Shown piece by piece: positions 13,486-23,092 of a stretch of 64,000 nucleotides of DNA; positions within the stretch are counted from its first letter, which is position 1; the number at the start of each line of letters is the position of its first letter. The DNA is from Rhypophila decipiens (Eukaryota > Ascomycota > Sordariomycetes > Sordariales > Naviculisporaceae). A program made the translations under genes and the position numbers. Where the stretch lies: positions 1 through 64,000 of the forward strand of contig MU858149.1 in assembly GCA_033297075.1 (NCBI GenBank), given 5' to 3'. A model generated the notes under the pieces. The model did no database searches. It was not told the origin of the DNA and saw nothing but the letters and a program-made list of their open reading frames with translations.

Positions 13486-13705
13486 AAATAAAAATAGAAA
13501 AAGCCCCAGGCCCCTCTCAGCAAGCACTTATCTCATTTTGAAGTGCTTGCTGAGGGGGCCCTTAGGAAAGGGCTCGAAGCCTTTTCTAAAGATTGGTTTA
13601 CAGCCGATTCGAACTCATGAGCTCTCGGAGCTTGGGGGCGGAGGACGGGGGCGGGTTGGCGCAGCGAGGGGATTAAACCACTCGGCCAAAGGGCCGAGAA
13701 GCCGG
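13486..13705 (-). ncRNA. candidate Pol III-type structured RNA or tRNA-derived element
   Basis: Read on the minus strand, there is an A-box-like TGGCCGAGTGG (plus 13678-13688), then a B-box-like GAGTTCGAATC (plus 13606-13616), then a strong terminal hairpin with a 22-nt arm pair (13508-13529 with 13541-13562, inner 14 bp perfect, 11-nt loop), followed at once by GGGGCTTTTT and two more T5 runs (13485-13505). That order is what RNA polymerase III units show. It does not fold as a normal tRNA: the T-arm 5' strand does not pair and no matching acceptor stem was found. Two further stems overlap the left part (13662-13672 with 13720-13730; 13681-13687 with 13692-13698). It may be a tRNA-derived SINE, a tRNA pseudogene or an unrecognised ncRNA. 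Confidence 0.4.
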
Positions 13706-13981
13706 AGTGTCATCCCTAGTCCCCTCGCTGTTGAAAGTGATGCTGAACGTCGTGCTTATATAGCTGGAATCTCTCCTCTCCCCATTAACAGGTTGCCCGA
13801 TTCAATGCCTTTCAAAGTCCATCCGCCAAAAGAGAAGAGGGATAAGAAGGAAGAGAGAAGATCGCTCAAAGAAATTAAAAGAAAAAGAGTGTCATTGTTT
13901 AAAGATGAGAATACAGAAGTAAGGAAGAAAGAAATTAAAAAAGAAATTAAGAAAGTACAGGATATCATCTTCGGTAAGTAG
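13706..13981 (+). pseudogene. AT-rich Lys/Glu-rich coding remnant, origin unknown
   Basis: An open frame runs to a stop at 13981 and encodes a strongly charged segment (for example KEIKRKRVSLFKDE, EVRKKEIKKEIKKVQDII). Its A-rich codon choice differs from that of the surrounding genes. It ends with a GGTAAGT that could be a splice donor. The frame passes through the hairpin element on its left and shows no domain I recognise. It may be a decayed mobile-element or host-gene fragment; the pseudogene label is a guess. Confidence 0.25.
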
Positions 13982-14166
13982 AGTGTGGAGGAAAGGAAAT
14001 CATCGGGGAAAAGAAGAGCAAGAAGATAAAGAAATCCACATCCACATCATAACAGCATAGTACTCTCTCATTTGACCATCAACCAGACACGTCTAACGAA
14101 TGACTCCCATCCAAAGAATAACATAAAGACGGAGAACTTGTCCACGTCAAAGAAACAAAAACCCGC

Positions 14167-16913
14167 TTAAACAGAGATAGGAGAAATCAAATCCTGGGGG
14201 GACACAATCGCACCCCGCTCAGTAGAATGAGTCCTCCGTCTCGTGGCAGATGATGTACGCCTGGTCCTGGCTGGCCCTCGTCGTCCCCTACTGTCTGCTC
14301 TCGAGGCCGGTCGTGGCACCGGTGCATATCCAAAGGCCTCATCCTCCGTCATCATGAGCGCCTGAATATCGGGATGTATGGAATTGTGCCCCATTGTCAG
14401 CCCCGCCTGAGACTTCAAGCTCCTTGTATCCTCCAATGGGCTGATGATATCAATCAGATCGGCAGAGCGCTCAATCGGTCTCTTCGTCGCAGTCGGTTTT
14501 CGGCCTCTGCTTGCAGCACGGTAGGCCTTGGGAATCTCCGGACCTTGATATTGATGCAGGGGAATGGCATAAGAGACTGACTTGCTCCTCTTCAGGTTCT
14601 TCACAGCGACCGGTTGGGCATCAATCCGTTCAGGTACCAAGTCCTCCGTTCTGGATCGTAAAGGAGGCGCAGGTTTTGACCCGGACTTTGCCACAAAGGA
14701 GGTATCAAAAACACTGGGACTTGCGGCAATAGGAATCGAGTTGATCGTATCGATATCTTCTTTGTTGAGTGTCGCCGTCTCGAATCTTATCTGCTCGATC
14801 CGTCTCAGGAGGTCCTGCCTGCCAGCTTTGCGCGATCGTGTGCTCGCGAGGTCTACTATGCTCGAGTTGCGGACATTCTCTGTCGACTTTGTCCGTTTCA
14901 AATGCCGGCCGGGGTCGGATCGAAATGACCGATGGCTCGAGGTCGAGATGGGCGAGGTAAGCTCCCTCACGGGTGAGACGTTACGGGACTTGGTAGATGC
15001 AGGACGCTCCGGTGGCCTAACGACTTCGATCATCTCGTTATGTTCTTCGCGGGGTTCGGCTAGCTGGACATTGGTTGTCTTTGCCTCTCTTGCCCTGCTA
15101 GCTGGTCGACTTGGTCTGTTTGCTGATCGACTCTCTGGCCGGTGCTCAGCCCGGCTTGCAGGCCTCGATGGGGGAGCCCTAGAAGGGGTTCGCGAAAAGT
15201 CGATTTTGTTCGACCCATTGAACACGGGCCAAACTGGCTCCTCGGGGGTGTGCATAGTGGCTGACGCAGGGAAAGCAGATGTGGGCGGATGGTTCCAATG
15301 ATAACGAGTGGTAGACATTGGGAAATCATCGAACGGCGTAATCGGCGGAGTGCAGAGATCGCGGCTGGTAAAAAAGTTACCGGGTTCCATACCCTGCGGT
15401 GGCAACTTGATCCCCAACGGTGGGAGACTTTCTGGTCCTGTCGAGATTGCCAACTTGGGTCGCAAAACCATGGGGATCGGGCTGGGGCAGATGGGGGTTT
15501 TCAGGTCGTCGTTATTTCCTTCAGTAATATGTTCATCGCATCCACCACAGCCTCCCTCGCAGCCCTTGTAGCTAGATGCCTCCTCAGATTCTGGTATACT
15601 CTGATCGCGGGTACTCGAAGAAGGCTCACATGCAGGTGTCATATTCGGCTCACTGGTCACTGTTACTGGTCTGCGCTCCTGATCTGGGGATGGACTAGGG
15701 GATACACGCCGCCGCAAGGATCCTCGCTCTGGCTGGTCTCTTTGAACTGACTTGGAACGAGAACGTACTGTGCGTGTAGGAGGTGGACTTGGAATCCTAG
15801 CGGAAGGAACCGGTATTGCCGAGGACAAGTCCCTTTCATACTGCGCCCCGGGCCCCGGGGAGAGGACATCACCTGCACTGGTAGCCGTTGTCGGAGTGGC
15901 TTCAGGACGGTTGACAAGCTTGGCGAATGGGGGCAAGTCAGTATTGACAATAAGCAGCTCCTTGACACCGCGGCCGAGCAAGCCGTAAACCGACACCTCG
16001 CCGTTCTTGACTCCAACAACAGCGCTGGTGCCTGCGTAAACAACATCGTCTTCAATGCCGCAGCGATTGGCGAAGACGACGATAATCTCGTCTTCGATCT
16101 CGGACCGGATAACAGGTTCGAGTCGCTGCACCCAGTAGGTCATGGTCTCCATGTCGGGTTCGTGGGGGAAGGGGGTGAAGGTTGAGGAATCTTCCCGCGT
16201 AAGCCAGGCCATCGACACAATGACGAGATTGGCCTTGACCTCGAGAATGTGGAAGGCGAACTCGAAGGCGTGCCATGGAGCCTCGAATCGATAAGGACTG
16301 TATGGGCGAATTAGCAAGTCGCTTGACAAGATTAATGAGTGTTTATCAGGGCATACTTGATGTCCATGCAGATGCCTGCTGCAACTTGTCCCAATTCCTC
16401 TACCTGACCTGAGAAGAAGCCGCCGCCTTCCTGCGCCCAGGTCGCATCGGTGTAGTAGAGAAATGACTTGCGATAGTTTCCCACCGTCTCGCCGTCCCCG
16501 TTGACCATGATGAGGGAATTGTAGCGTTCCTCGGTCGCTTGGCGGGCGTTGTGAGCTTTCTCGGGGTAACCGACGGCCACGGTGCAGTCGTACTTGAGCG
16601 CCGTTGTGCGTGCCCATAGCGAAGTGATACCCGATCCCGAGGGTTCGAGATACGGCTTGATCTCCTCGAGCGACTTGAAGTTGTAGCCTGTTTTTCGTTT
16701 GTGAGACATGAATCAATGTGCGACCCGAAACCATGGTACTGGTATCGACACTCAAGGGTGGCACTTACCACTGAAGGCCATCTCGGGCAGGACCAACAAG
16801 TCGAGATTGTCCAGCGCCATCGGGTCCGCCTTGGCCAGGACAGCATCGGCGCGGCTGAGGTTGTTGGACACATCGCCCACCTTTGGCGCAAATTGGAGAC
16901 AACCGATCCTCAT
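14167..16913 (-). CDS. Nta1-type protein N-terminal amidase (C-N hydrolase) with disordered tail, copy B
   Basis: Exons 16913-16769, 16687-16357 and 16297-14167 give 868 residues. The catalytic domain carries Glu44 (LLVLPEM), Lys122 (NYRKSFLYYTDATW) and Cys155 (GICMDINPYRFEAPW), so the nitrilase triad is complete. Exon 1 is 145 nt and ends in phase 1, and exon 2 ends in phase 2, exactly as in copy A, so the two genes share ancestry. The tail of about 550 residues is rich in Ser, Pro and Arg; it keeps short blocks found in the same order in copy A (PKLAI, TPPITPFD, IPIAASPSVFDT). Role by analogy with yeast Nta1: deamidation of N-terminal Asn/Gln for the N-degron pathway. Whether both copies keep that substrate range cannot be told from the sequence. 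Confidence 0.88.
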
Positions 16914-17441
16914 CTTGGCGATTTGTGCTAGCGAGAAGTTGAGCTCGGAGGTTGTGATGATCGAAGGTGAGCTTGACGAAGGGCTTCAATCAGGGCAGAG
17001 CGGAGCTAAGCGGCGGTGATGATGATGTCGCTGCTGCTTGCTTGCTTGTTGGCTTGCTGCTTGCCGGAGAAGTGAAGTCCTCGCCAGTGATATCAAGAGG
17101 CGGGGGTCTGCCGATTCATATATCAGATCGTGGCAGGGAGTGACAGGGGCCTTGCTTCATGTATCCCGAAACAAATCTGACCTCTCCCCGCGACCAGATG
17201 TCAATGTTTCAACGCGAAAAGATATCCAAATTAGGAGTGAATTCGGGCATTGCACAATGTAAGAAATCTGTGTACCTGGTGAGATTGTCCCAAAATACCG
17301 ATGTGGTTTATTTTTATCTCTATTTTTAGGCCCCCTCTGCCGAAGGGTGGTGGAGGTGCATGGAAGATGAACGTTTGGTGACCACCTTGGAGAATGAGGG
17401 GGGCACAGCCAAATCGCCCGAAGATGGACTTATTGAGGGCC

Positions 17442-17824
17442 GGGGGGGGGGGGGGGGGGGCGCTTCCAAAAAGTGTAAAAGGTTTTTTTGGGGTTAAACT
17501 ATGGCAGTCCCAAAAACGTAAGATTATGCCAAAATTAACCAGAAAAAAAACCCGGGACCNNNNNNNNNNAACTACGAGATTCCCACGGAGCAATGGGCGC
17601 AGGTAGTTGAGAACTCCGGCGGCCGTACGTCATGTCTTGGGGCCCCCCCCCCCCCCCCCCGCCCGCCCCCCCCCCCCCCCCCCCCCCCCCGCCCCCCCCC
17701 CCCCCGCGGCCCCCCCCCCCGCGCCCCCTCTTCCAATACGTGTACTAGCTTTTAGTGGGGTTATCCGTAGGGCAGTCCCTATCAGGTATCTGTAGGCCAA
17801 GATTAACCTGAAAGATACCCGGGT
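17442..17824. other. low-quality assembly junction: 10-N gap, G and C homopolymers, corrupted duplicate
   Basis: Ten Ns occupy 17560-17569. A run of 19 Gs starts at 17442, and C runs broken by single Gs fill about 17643-17720. The roughly 100 bases before the gap (17461-17558) read as an error-rich version of 17728-17824: both contain, in order, CTTCCAA, TTTT, GGGGTTA, GCAGTCCC, AGATTA/AGATTAACC and CCCGGG at matching spacing. The simplest explanation is a poor read end placed beside a better copy of the same locus. Frames called here should not be trusted. Confidence 0.85.
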
Positions 17825-20481
17825 ACGGAGTACGGATCGTACTCCCTTCGCACAAGTGCCCCGCCCCCTCCATCCCATGTACATGTTGATATCCTGCATG
17901 AAGGAGCAGAGCAGGATTTATCTCAGACTGAAGACAATTCTTCTAGATTCACATTCTCATTTTAACGTCAATCGAGATTAGGATGTGAGGTTCTGATAAC
18001 CCGTAGACGACCCGTTTGACCATCTCTTCTCCAGGACTGTACTGTACTACTGGTCAGTGGGGCATTCGGTATTGTGATCAGTTGTGGTATCCAAGCTGCA
18101 TTGCACGCAACTTGACTGGTTGTTTGATGTGACAGCTTCTTGCTAGTGCACATATGCATTGGCCATATGTCACGATAGTGACCATTTTGCAGCGATGATG
18201 GTGGGTTAGGCTAAGCAAGAGTTCAGAAGCAACCCATCGATATCCAAGAGTCAGGCCAGTGAGTGACAGTCTGTTTTTTAGACGACGTCGAACATGGAGA
18301 TCTAAATTCGGATATCGATTCGAGATCAGAGAAGGATGTTGGCAAACATAGAACAAAGGGGGAAAAACTGCAGCAAGAACGGGATTCAATTGATCCTTCC
18401 GTCAACTGCCAGTCTGCCCTGGAATTCAACTCCTCCTTTAAGTCCAACGAGCAAAGGAGATGTGATTCAAAGTGATGTCGTGCATTTGAGAATCTTGCGG
18501 AAGGCTGTGATTGAGCGATAAGGTCCGACTATTTCCAGAACGGTATTAGTCGCCGACTGTGATTGGCTGGGGACCACTACCGTCACACCCCTGGCCTGGT
18601 CTGTTTAGCGAGGGTTCACAACGTGGGAGGAACAGTGGCGCCCGCTACCTCCCGGCCGGATCGGCACATGGAGATGGATAACAGGGGTTCTGGCTTCCTT
18701 TTGACGACCAACGGCCAAAACCACTTGGAATTTCATCTCTATGTTGGCAAGGTATGGTAGATTTGCATCGAATAGATGCGCATTCAAGTAAGCACGTATC
18801 TACTTTCTTGTTTCGGTATTAGCACAATGATGCAGCGTAGCTTCCACCGTCCAGAGACCAGATGGTGCATCACCTTCTCGGTTCACTTTCTTGATGCTAC
18901 CGTCTTTGCGGATAGACAATATTCATGACGTTGATATCGATCTCCATGAATGTGTCTCTTTGGATAGTATTCACATTTCTTGCGAGATCGACATGCCAAT
19001 CGAATGGCCAAAATAGACGAACAAACACAAGGTCTGTCAGAATGGGGGCCATGCGGCTTAGCTCCGCGATGGCCGAGAAGGATTCATATATTGATCCCTA
19101 TGCTTCCAATTAAGGCGAGTCGTCTCCCAAATCAAGCAAGTATGTGAGCATCTGAGGTTTTCGCCTTTCTCACCCAGTTCCAATACATGTTTGGATCTTG
19201 GTCATCACGCACAAAGTCCATGCCTGGCATTGTGGTTGTGCATACGGACTGTACAGAAGGTGCTGTTTTGAGCAGCTACCTTGATGCCGGTATTGAGTTC
19301 AAATCACACCGTCAAAATCTCCACAAGCAACATCAACACCAGGCAAGAATCACAAGATGAATACAACCGACAATTGAAACACCCACTGGTTTCTAAAAAC
19401 AACTCTGAAGCGCAAGGTCAAGATATCTGCAGGAAGAGCCTCAATCAATCCCAATCGAAATATCAACGTACATGCAGCCCGCCCATCTACAGATCTATCA
19501 CGATCATACCCGACCGTCAATCGAGATATTCAAGTTCAAAATTAGAAGCGGGTGGCTTTCCGATACATACATCACGTATGTCAACGGGCCTAGCCGAGCG
19601 CTTGATGTGATGGTTGGCCGAGGCATGCGACATCTGAGATGTGGTGTGAAGATATGCCGGCAGTGAATTTGATATATCAAAAGCAAGGCAAGAAGAAAGA
19701 TATGATTAGATCTCTATCGGCAAAGCAAAAGAACTCACAACCGATTTCCAGAAACCTGCGTGGGAATCCTCGAATCCTGAATTTGTGTCAAGAAGACCCC
19801 GCGCTTCTGCTCGCCCAACTGGACATCTTTCCCGCCCTCCATCCCATTGAAAATCTTGATTTTTATTCTTAAATTAGAATGACATTTGGCCCCCCTCAGG
19901 AAAAGGAAGATGCCTCCAATTCGCGGATTACCTTTCCAAGCTATGTTGTGTCTGCTTCGGGAGGCATCGCCACGGCACAGCTTCCCTTCCACCATCTTGA
20001 AGATTCCCCGATCCGGTAACTGGGCGGTCCCAAACAGCTTCCTACGCGCCAAAAGCACTCAAGCGCATCCAAGTCCGTAGCTATCCCGCATACTGCCGCC
20101 ATTGACAAGAGCTTCCCAGGACTGTGGTGTGGTGGGTTTGGTCATTGGTCTGTCCAAAAGAGGCAACGAGGAAGCGCAACCTCGAGCTCTAGCTACCTTG
20201 AGCTCCAATTCAACATGCAAAACATTCCCAGGAGAAGCTAATTCGCTACCCTTACATCACCAAGGTCCCTTGCTTTAGTCGAATCGTACATGACTACCGA
20301 TATGCTCGACATATGCCGTTCTCGTTTTTCTCTTTGAGGCTACTAGATCCAAGGTGCCCCCATGCACGTCATGATCACCAACAATGGTTCTTTCGGAAGC
20401 TATGAATATCCCTTGCCAGTTTCTGCCCTATATCAACTTACCCCGGGCGCCACAACCGCACGACGGGAAGATCCTATTCTT

Positions 20482-20795
20482 CGGGATGAGGAATCAGTTC
20501 ACATCTCACACAAGCAGCCCAGATCAGATCATATGTTGCAAACTTTGCTTGACGTCAGAAATAGAACCTTCCTTCAAACTTCCAAGCTTCCATCCCGAGA
20601 TCCTTCCCCATAAACCCATGATTTAGATCTCTCCTGTCGACTACACTACCCACAGCATGTAAATCTGCAGCTTTCTTCGGATTTCACCATTTTACATCCA
20701 ACACAGCAGACCAGATCAGATCAGATCCAAACAAACTTCACTTCATATCAAAAATAGAAACATTCCTTTAAGCGTCCAAGCATTTCATCCGCTGG
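20482..20795. repeat. diverged tandem duplication, two units of about 120 nt
   Basis: Two units, about 20482-20605 and 20673-20795, share the ordered blocks CTTCGG, CACA(A)GCAG, CCAGATCAGATC, a loosely matching middle, AAATAGAA, CCTTTAA-like and TCCAAGC...CATCC. Visual similarity is about 70 percent with small gaps. No coding frame is kept, and no ends typical of a transposon were found. Confidence 0.5.
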
Positions 20796-22046
20796 CCGTC
20801 ATACCTTTCTCCCTTGATCTACACATCTCCCAAGTACTAATTACTTTTAGACAGTATTCATCATCTAAGTCCGGAGTAGCTTCAAATATAGCGGACAAAT
20901 AAAATAATCCCGAGATAAATCACTCACTCACTGCACTCACATCATGACCGAGACCATTCACCATGCCTTGGAAAACCCACCCATCTCTTGACTCCTTCCA
21001 TGCATTCTTTACATAATGTCTCCAAAGCTACCTGGTCCCGGAGTATCTGCCTCACTCCTCAATAACCTCAAGAGGAGGACCATGAATCCCCACGTATCAA
21101 CTCTCACTGACGCTAGTACTTCCCACCCAAGCAAGGTACCAGCTAACAAGCTAGGTACATGCCCGAGGTTAACACTGCTCATAAATTCAACCTAGGTACC
21201 TAGTTTAGGGCGCCAAATAGGCAGATGGGTAGATATTAATTACGTTACCTTGCTGCGTCTCATTATCAAAAGGATAGGCATGAACCGGTGAATCCAGAAA
21301 GAACAGAAAAAATGATCAGATAGCATCACTGCCTAGAAAGTCCCCGCCATGTATCTGACATCAATGTTCATGCCGATACCAGGAAACGCAACCAAGCTGT
21401 ATGGTGGGTACGGGTACACCGGTGTCCCAGTAGCTACCATTAAATCACTCCCAATCTCAACACATAATACCGTGGCTACTTACCCAACTGTTACAGGCAG
21501 GTCGATACCAAACTAATTACCGACTAATATCCATGCAGAATAAAAGCGGAAGCCTGAGGACCTCAACAGCGGCCTCAAGTGATGTAGTCAAGGCTTTCCA
21601 TCTGTTTGTCTCTGGCAAGTAACCAAGTACCTTCCTCGAATTCTCCTGGTCTATGGCCGAGCCTGATAACAACCCCGTACAAACCCTTTCGGGCCGACTG
21701 AAAGCCAGTGGGTTGTCCTTACTAGAACCACGGATGAGATAGAGGCAAGTAACAGCACCAAAGCGATACTCCTAGTTACACATTCAGCATGATCACGTCA
21801 CAGTTGCTCAGTGCAGATCGAGCCAAGGGCAAAGAATTATCGAATGTAATTAGTACCTAGGAAGAAGACCAAGCTAGGAATGCTTCTTGAAAGCAGCCTG
21901 CCACCGCATTACCAACTCAGGGTTCAATCTAATCACAAAACCGCGAATAACACAGGGTCCTACACTCGCCTGGCGTGCCTTCTTCCCAATCAGCCTCAAA
22001 TAACATTACCGATCAAGATTCAGATCACTCCACGCCTCCCGCTTCA

Positions 22047-23092
22047 TTAACAGTCGCCCTTGTGGACGGGCATCTTTCCCGAACCTCCAAGGTTCTGCTG
22101 CTTGTTGATACCATCCCAGCCAAACACAGCGTACTTGCGCGTGGTGGGACTAAATCGAGATGATTAGTTGATCGACAGCCAAGGCCAAGTATTTGGATCA
22201 GGCCAATAACATACTTGCAAAGCGTCATGACAGCACCATCATCCACTGCACTGTAGCCCCATGAGACAGTGAACGGGGACTCGACGGGGTAAGGGTTGCA
22301 TTGTTTATGCGAGAAGCTCGTGTCAGGATGGCTGTTTATAAGGCCCACGTGGCAGTACTCCTTGGTGCCATCAGCCAAGATGATGTCGAACCAAATGCTG
22401 GTAGCTTTCGAGCGAGCAATGTAGGCTGTGAGATGGGTTAGTTTGACGGAGCAGACTGCGAGTGTTGATGCATGATGGAACCTACCTCGATTCATGTTCT
22501 TGATCTGCCAGTAACCATCATCATTCTCTGATTCAAGCTCGTCGCGAACCATCTTTGGGTGCTGCATTCCTGCAAAATCGGGTTCATACGGGGAGGGCAT
22601 GGCGATCCTTTCCGGCGCCGTCCCATGAACGAGTTCGGAGTCTTGATACCAAAAGATGGCAGAGTATGTCTGAACTCCGAACAACCAGCTTATGAGCTGT
22701 GACGTCTTGACATCCTTCAAGACTTCAATATAGAGCGAGCCATCCGTGTACCAGCGACCGTTGACACGGAATGACTCCTTGCCATCGTTTTCGGGGAGGC
22801 ATTTGGCCGAGCTGAAATTGGTTTGATTTCCCGGTGTGCCTAATGCCTTTCCAGAAACAACAAAATGGCATGGCGTGATGATCTTCTTGTATATGACGCC
22901 ATCGGAGGTGTTCTCGAATAGCTCAGCAATGTAGAAGCGGTAGTCGCAATTGGAACCCTCACAGGCCCGGTGAAAGTTGCGCAACGACCAGTAGCGGGCT
23001 TCGGGGCATTGACTGGTGGAGTTCGGTTCCAACGGTGCAGCTAGAGTGGAAGCAACAAAGAGGCCGGCGGCCAGAAGATGTGAGGCGATCAT
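22047..23092 (-). CDS. secreted nine-cysteine protein of unknown function
   Basis: Exons 23092-22486, 22425-22215 and 22149-22047 give 306 residues. Residues 1-19 form a signal peptide (MIASHLLAAGLFVASTLAA) followed by PLEPNST. The mature chain has nine cysteines, the last being its C-terminal residue, and four possible N-glycosylation sites (NST, NTS, NQT, NFS). A conserved-looking core SLRNFHRACEGSNCDYRFYI sits just after the signal; similar cores occur in small secreted proteins of filamentous ascomycetes, to my knowledge without a proven activity. Splicing is supported by GTAGGT/CTAACC..CACAG and GTATGT/CTAATC..TTTAG. The unspliced frame reads on in different sequence, so the spliced end at 22047 is preferred. 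Confidence 0.8.

Larger units (their letters stand above)
16914..22046. other. gene-poor region with an assembly gap and a diverged repeat
   Basis: About 5 kb without a gene I can support. Frames stay below about 120 codons and none has family features. The part next to 16914 is the promoter side of amidase copy B. The gap and homopolymers at 17.4-17.8 kb and a degenerate duplication at 20.5-20.8 kb are listed separately. From 21.0 to 22.0 kb the DNA is AT-richer with many stop codons in all frames. Confidence 0.45.

Noticed and set aside
13403..13981. A single 192-codon gene spanning the whole frame
   Set aside because: The frame runs through the hairpin and tRNA-like boxes and changes composition midway; only the right-hand AT-rich part looks once coding.
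14582..15301. 239-codon plus-strand frame
   Set aside because: Antisense to the tail of amidase copy B; no domain, and the minus-strand gene has matching introns and a catalytic domain.
17231..17899. Several proline- or glycine-rich frames around the N gap
   Set aside because: They consist of homopolymer G/C runs and pass through the Ns; assembly artefacts.
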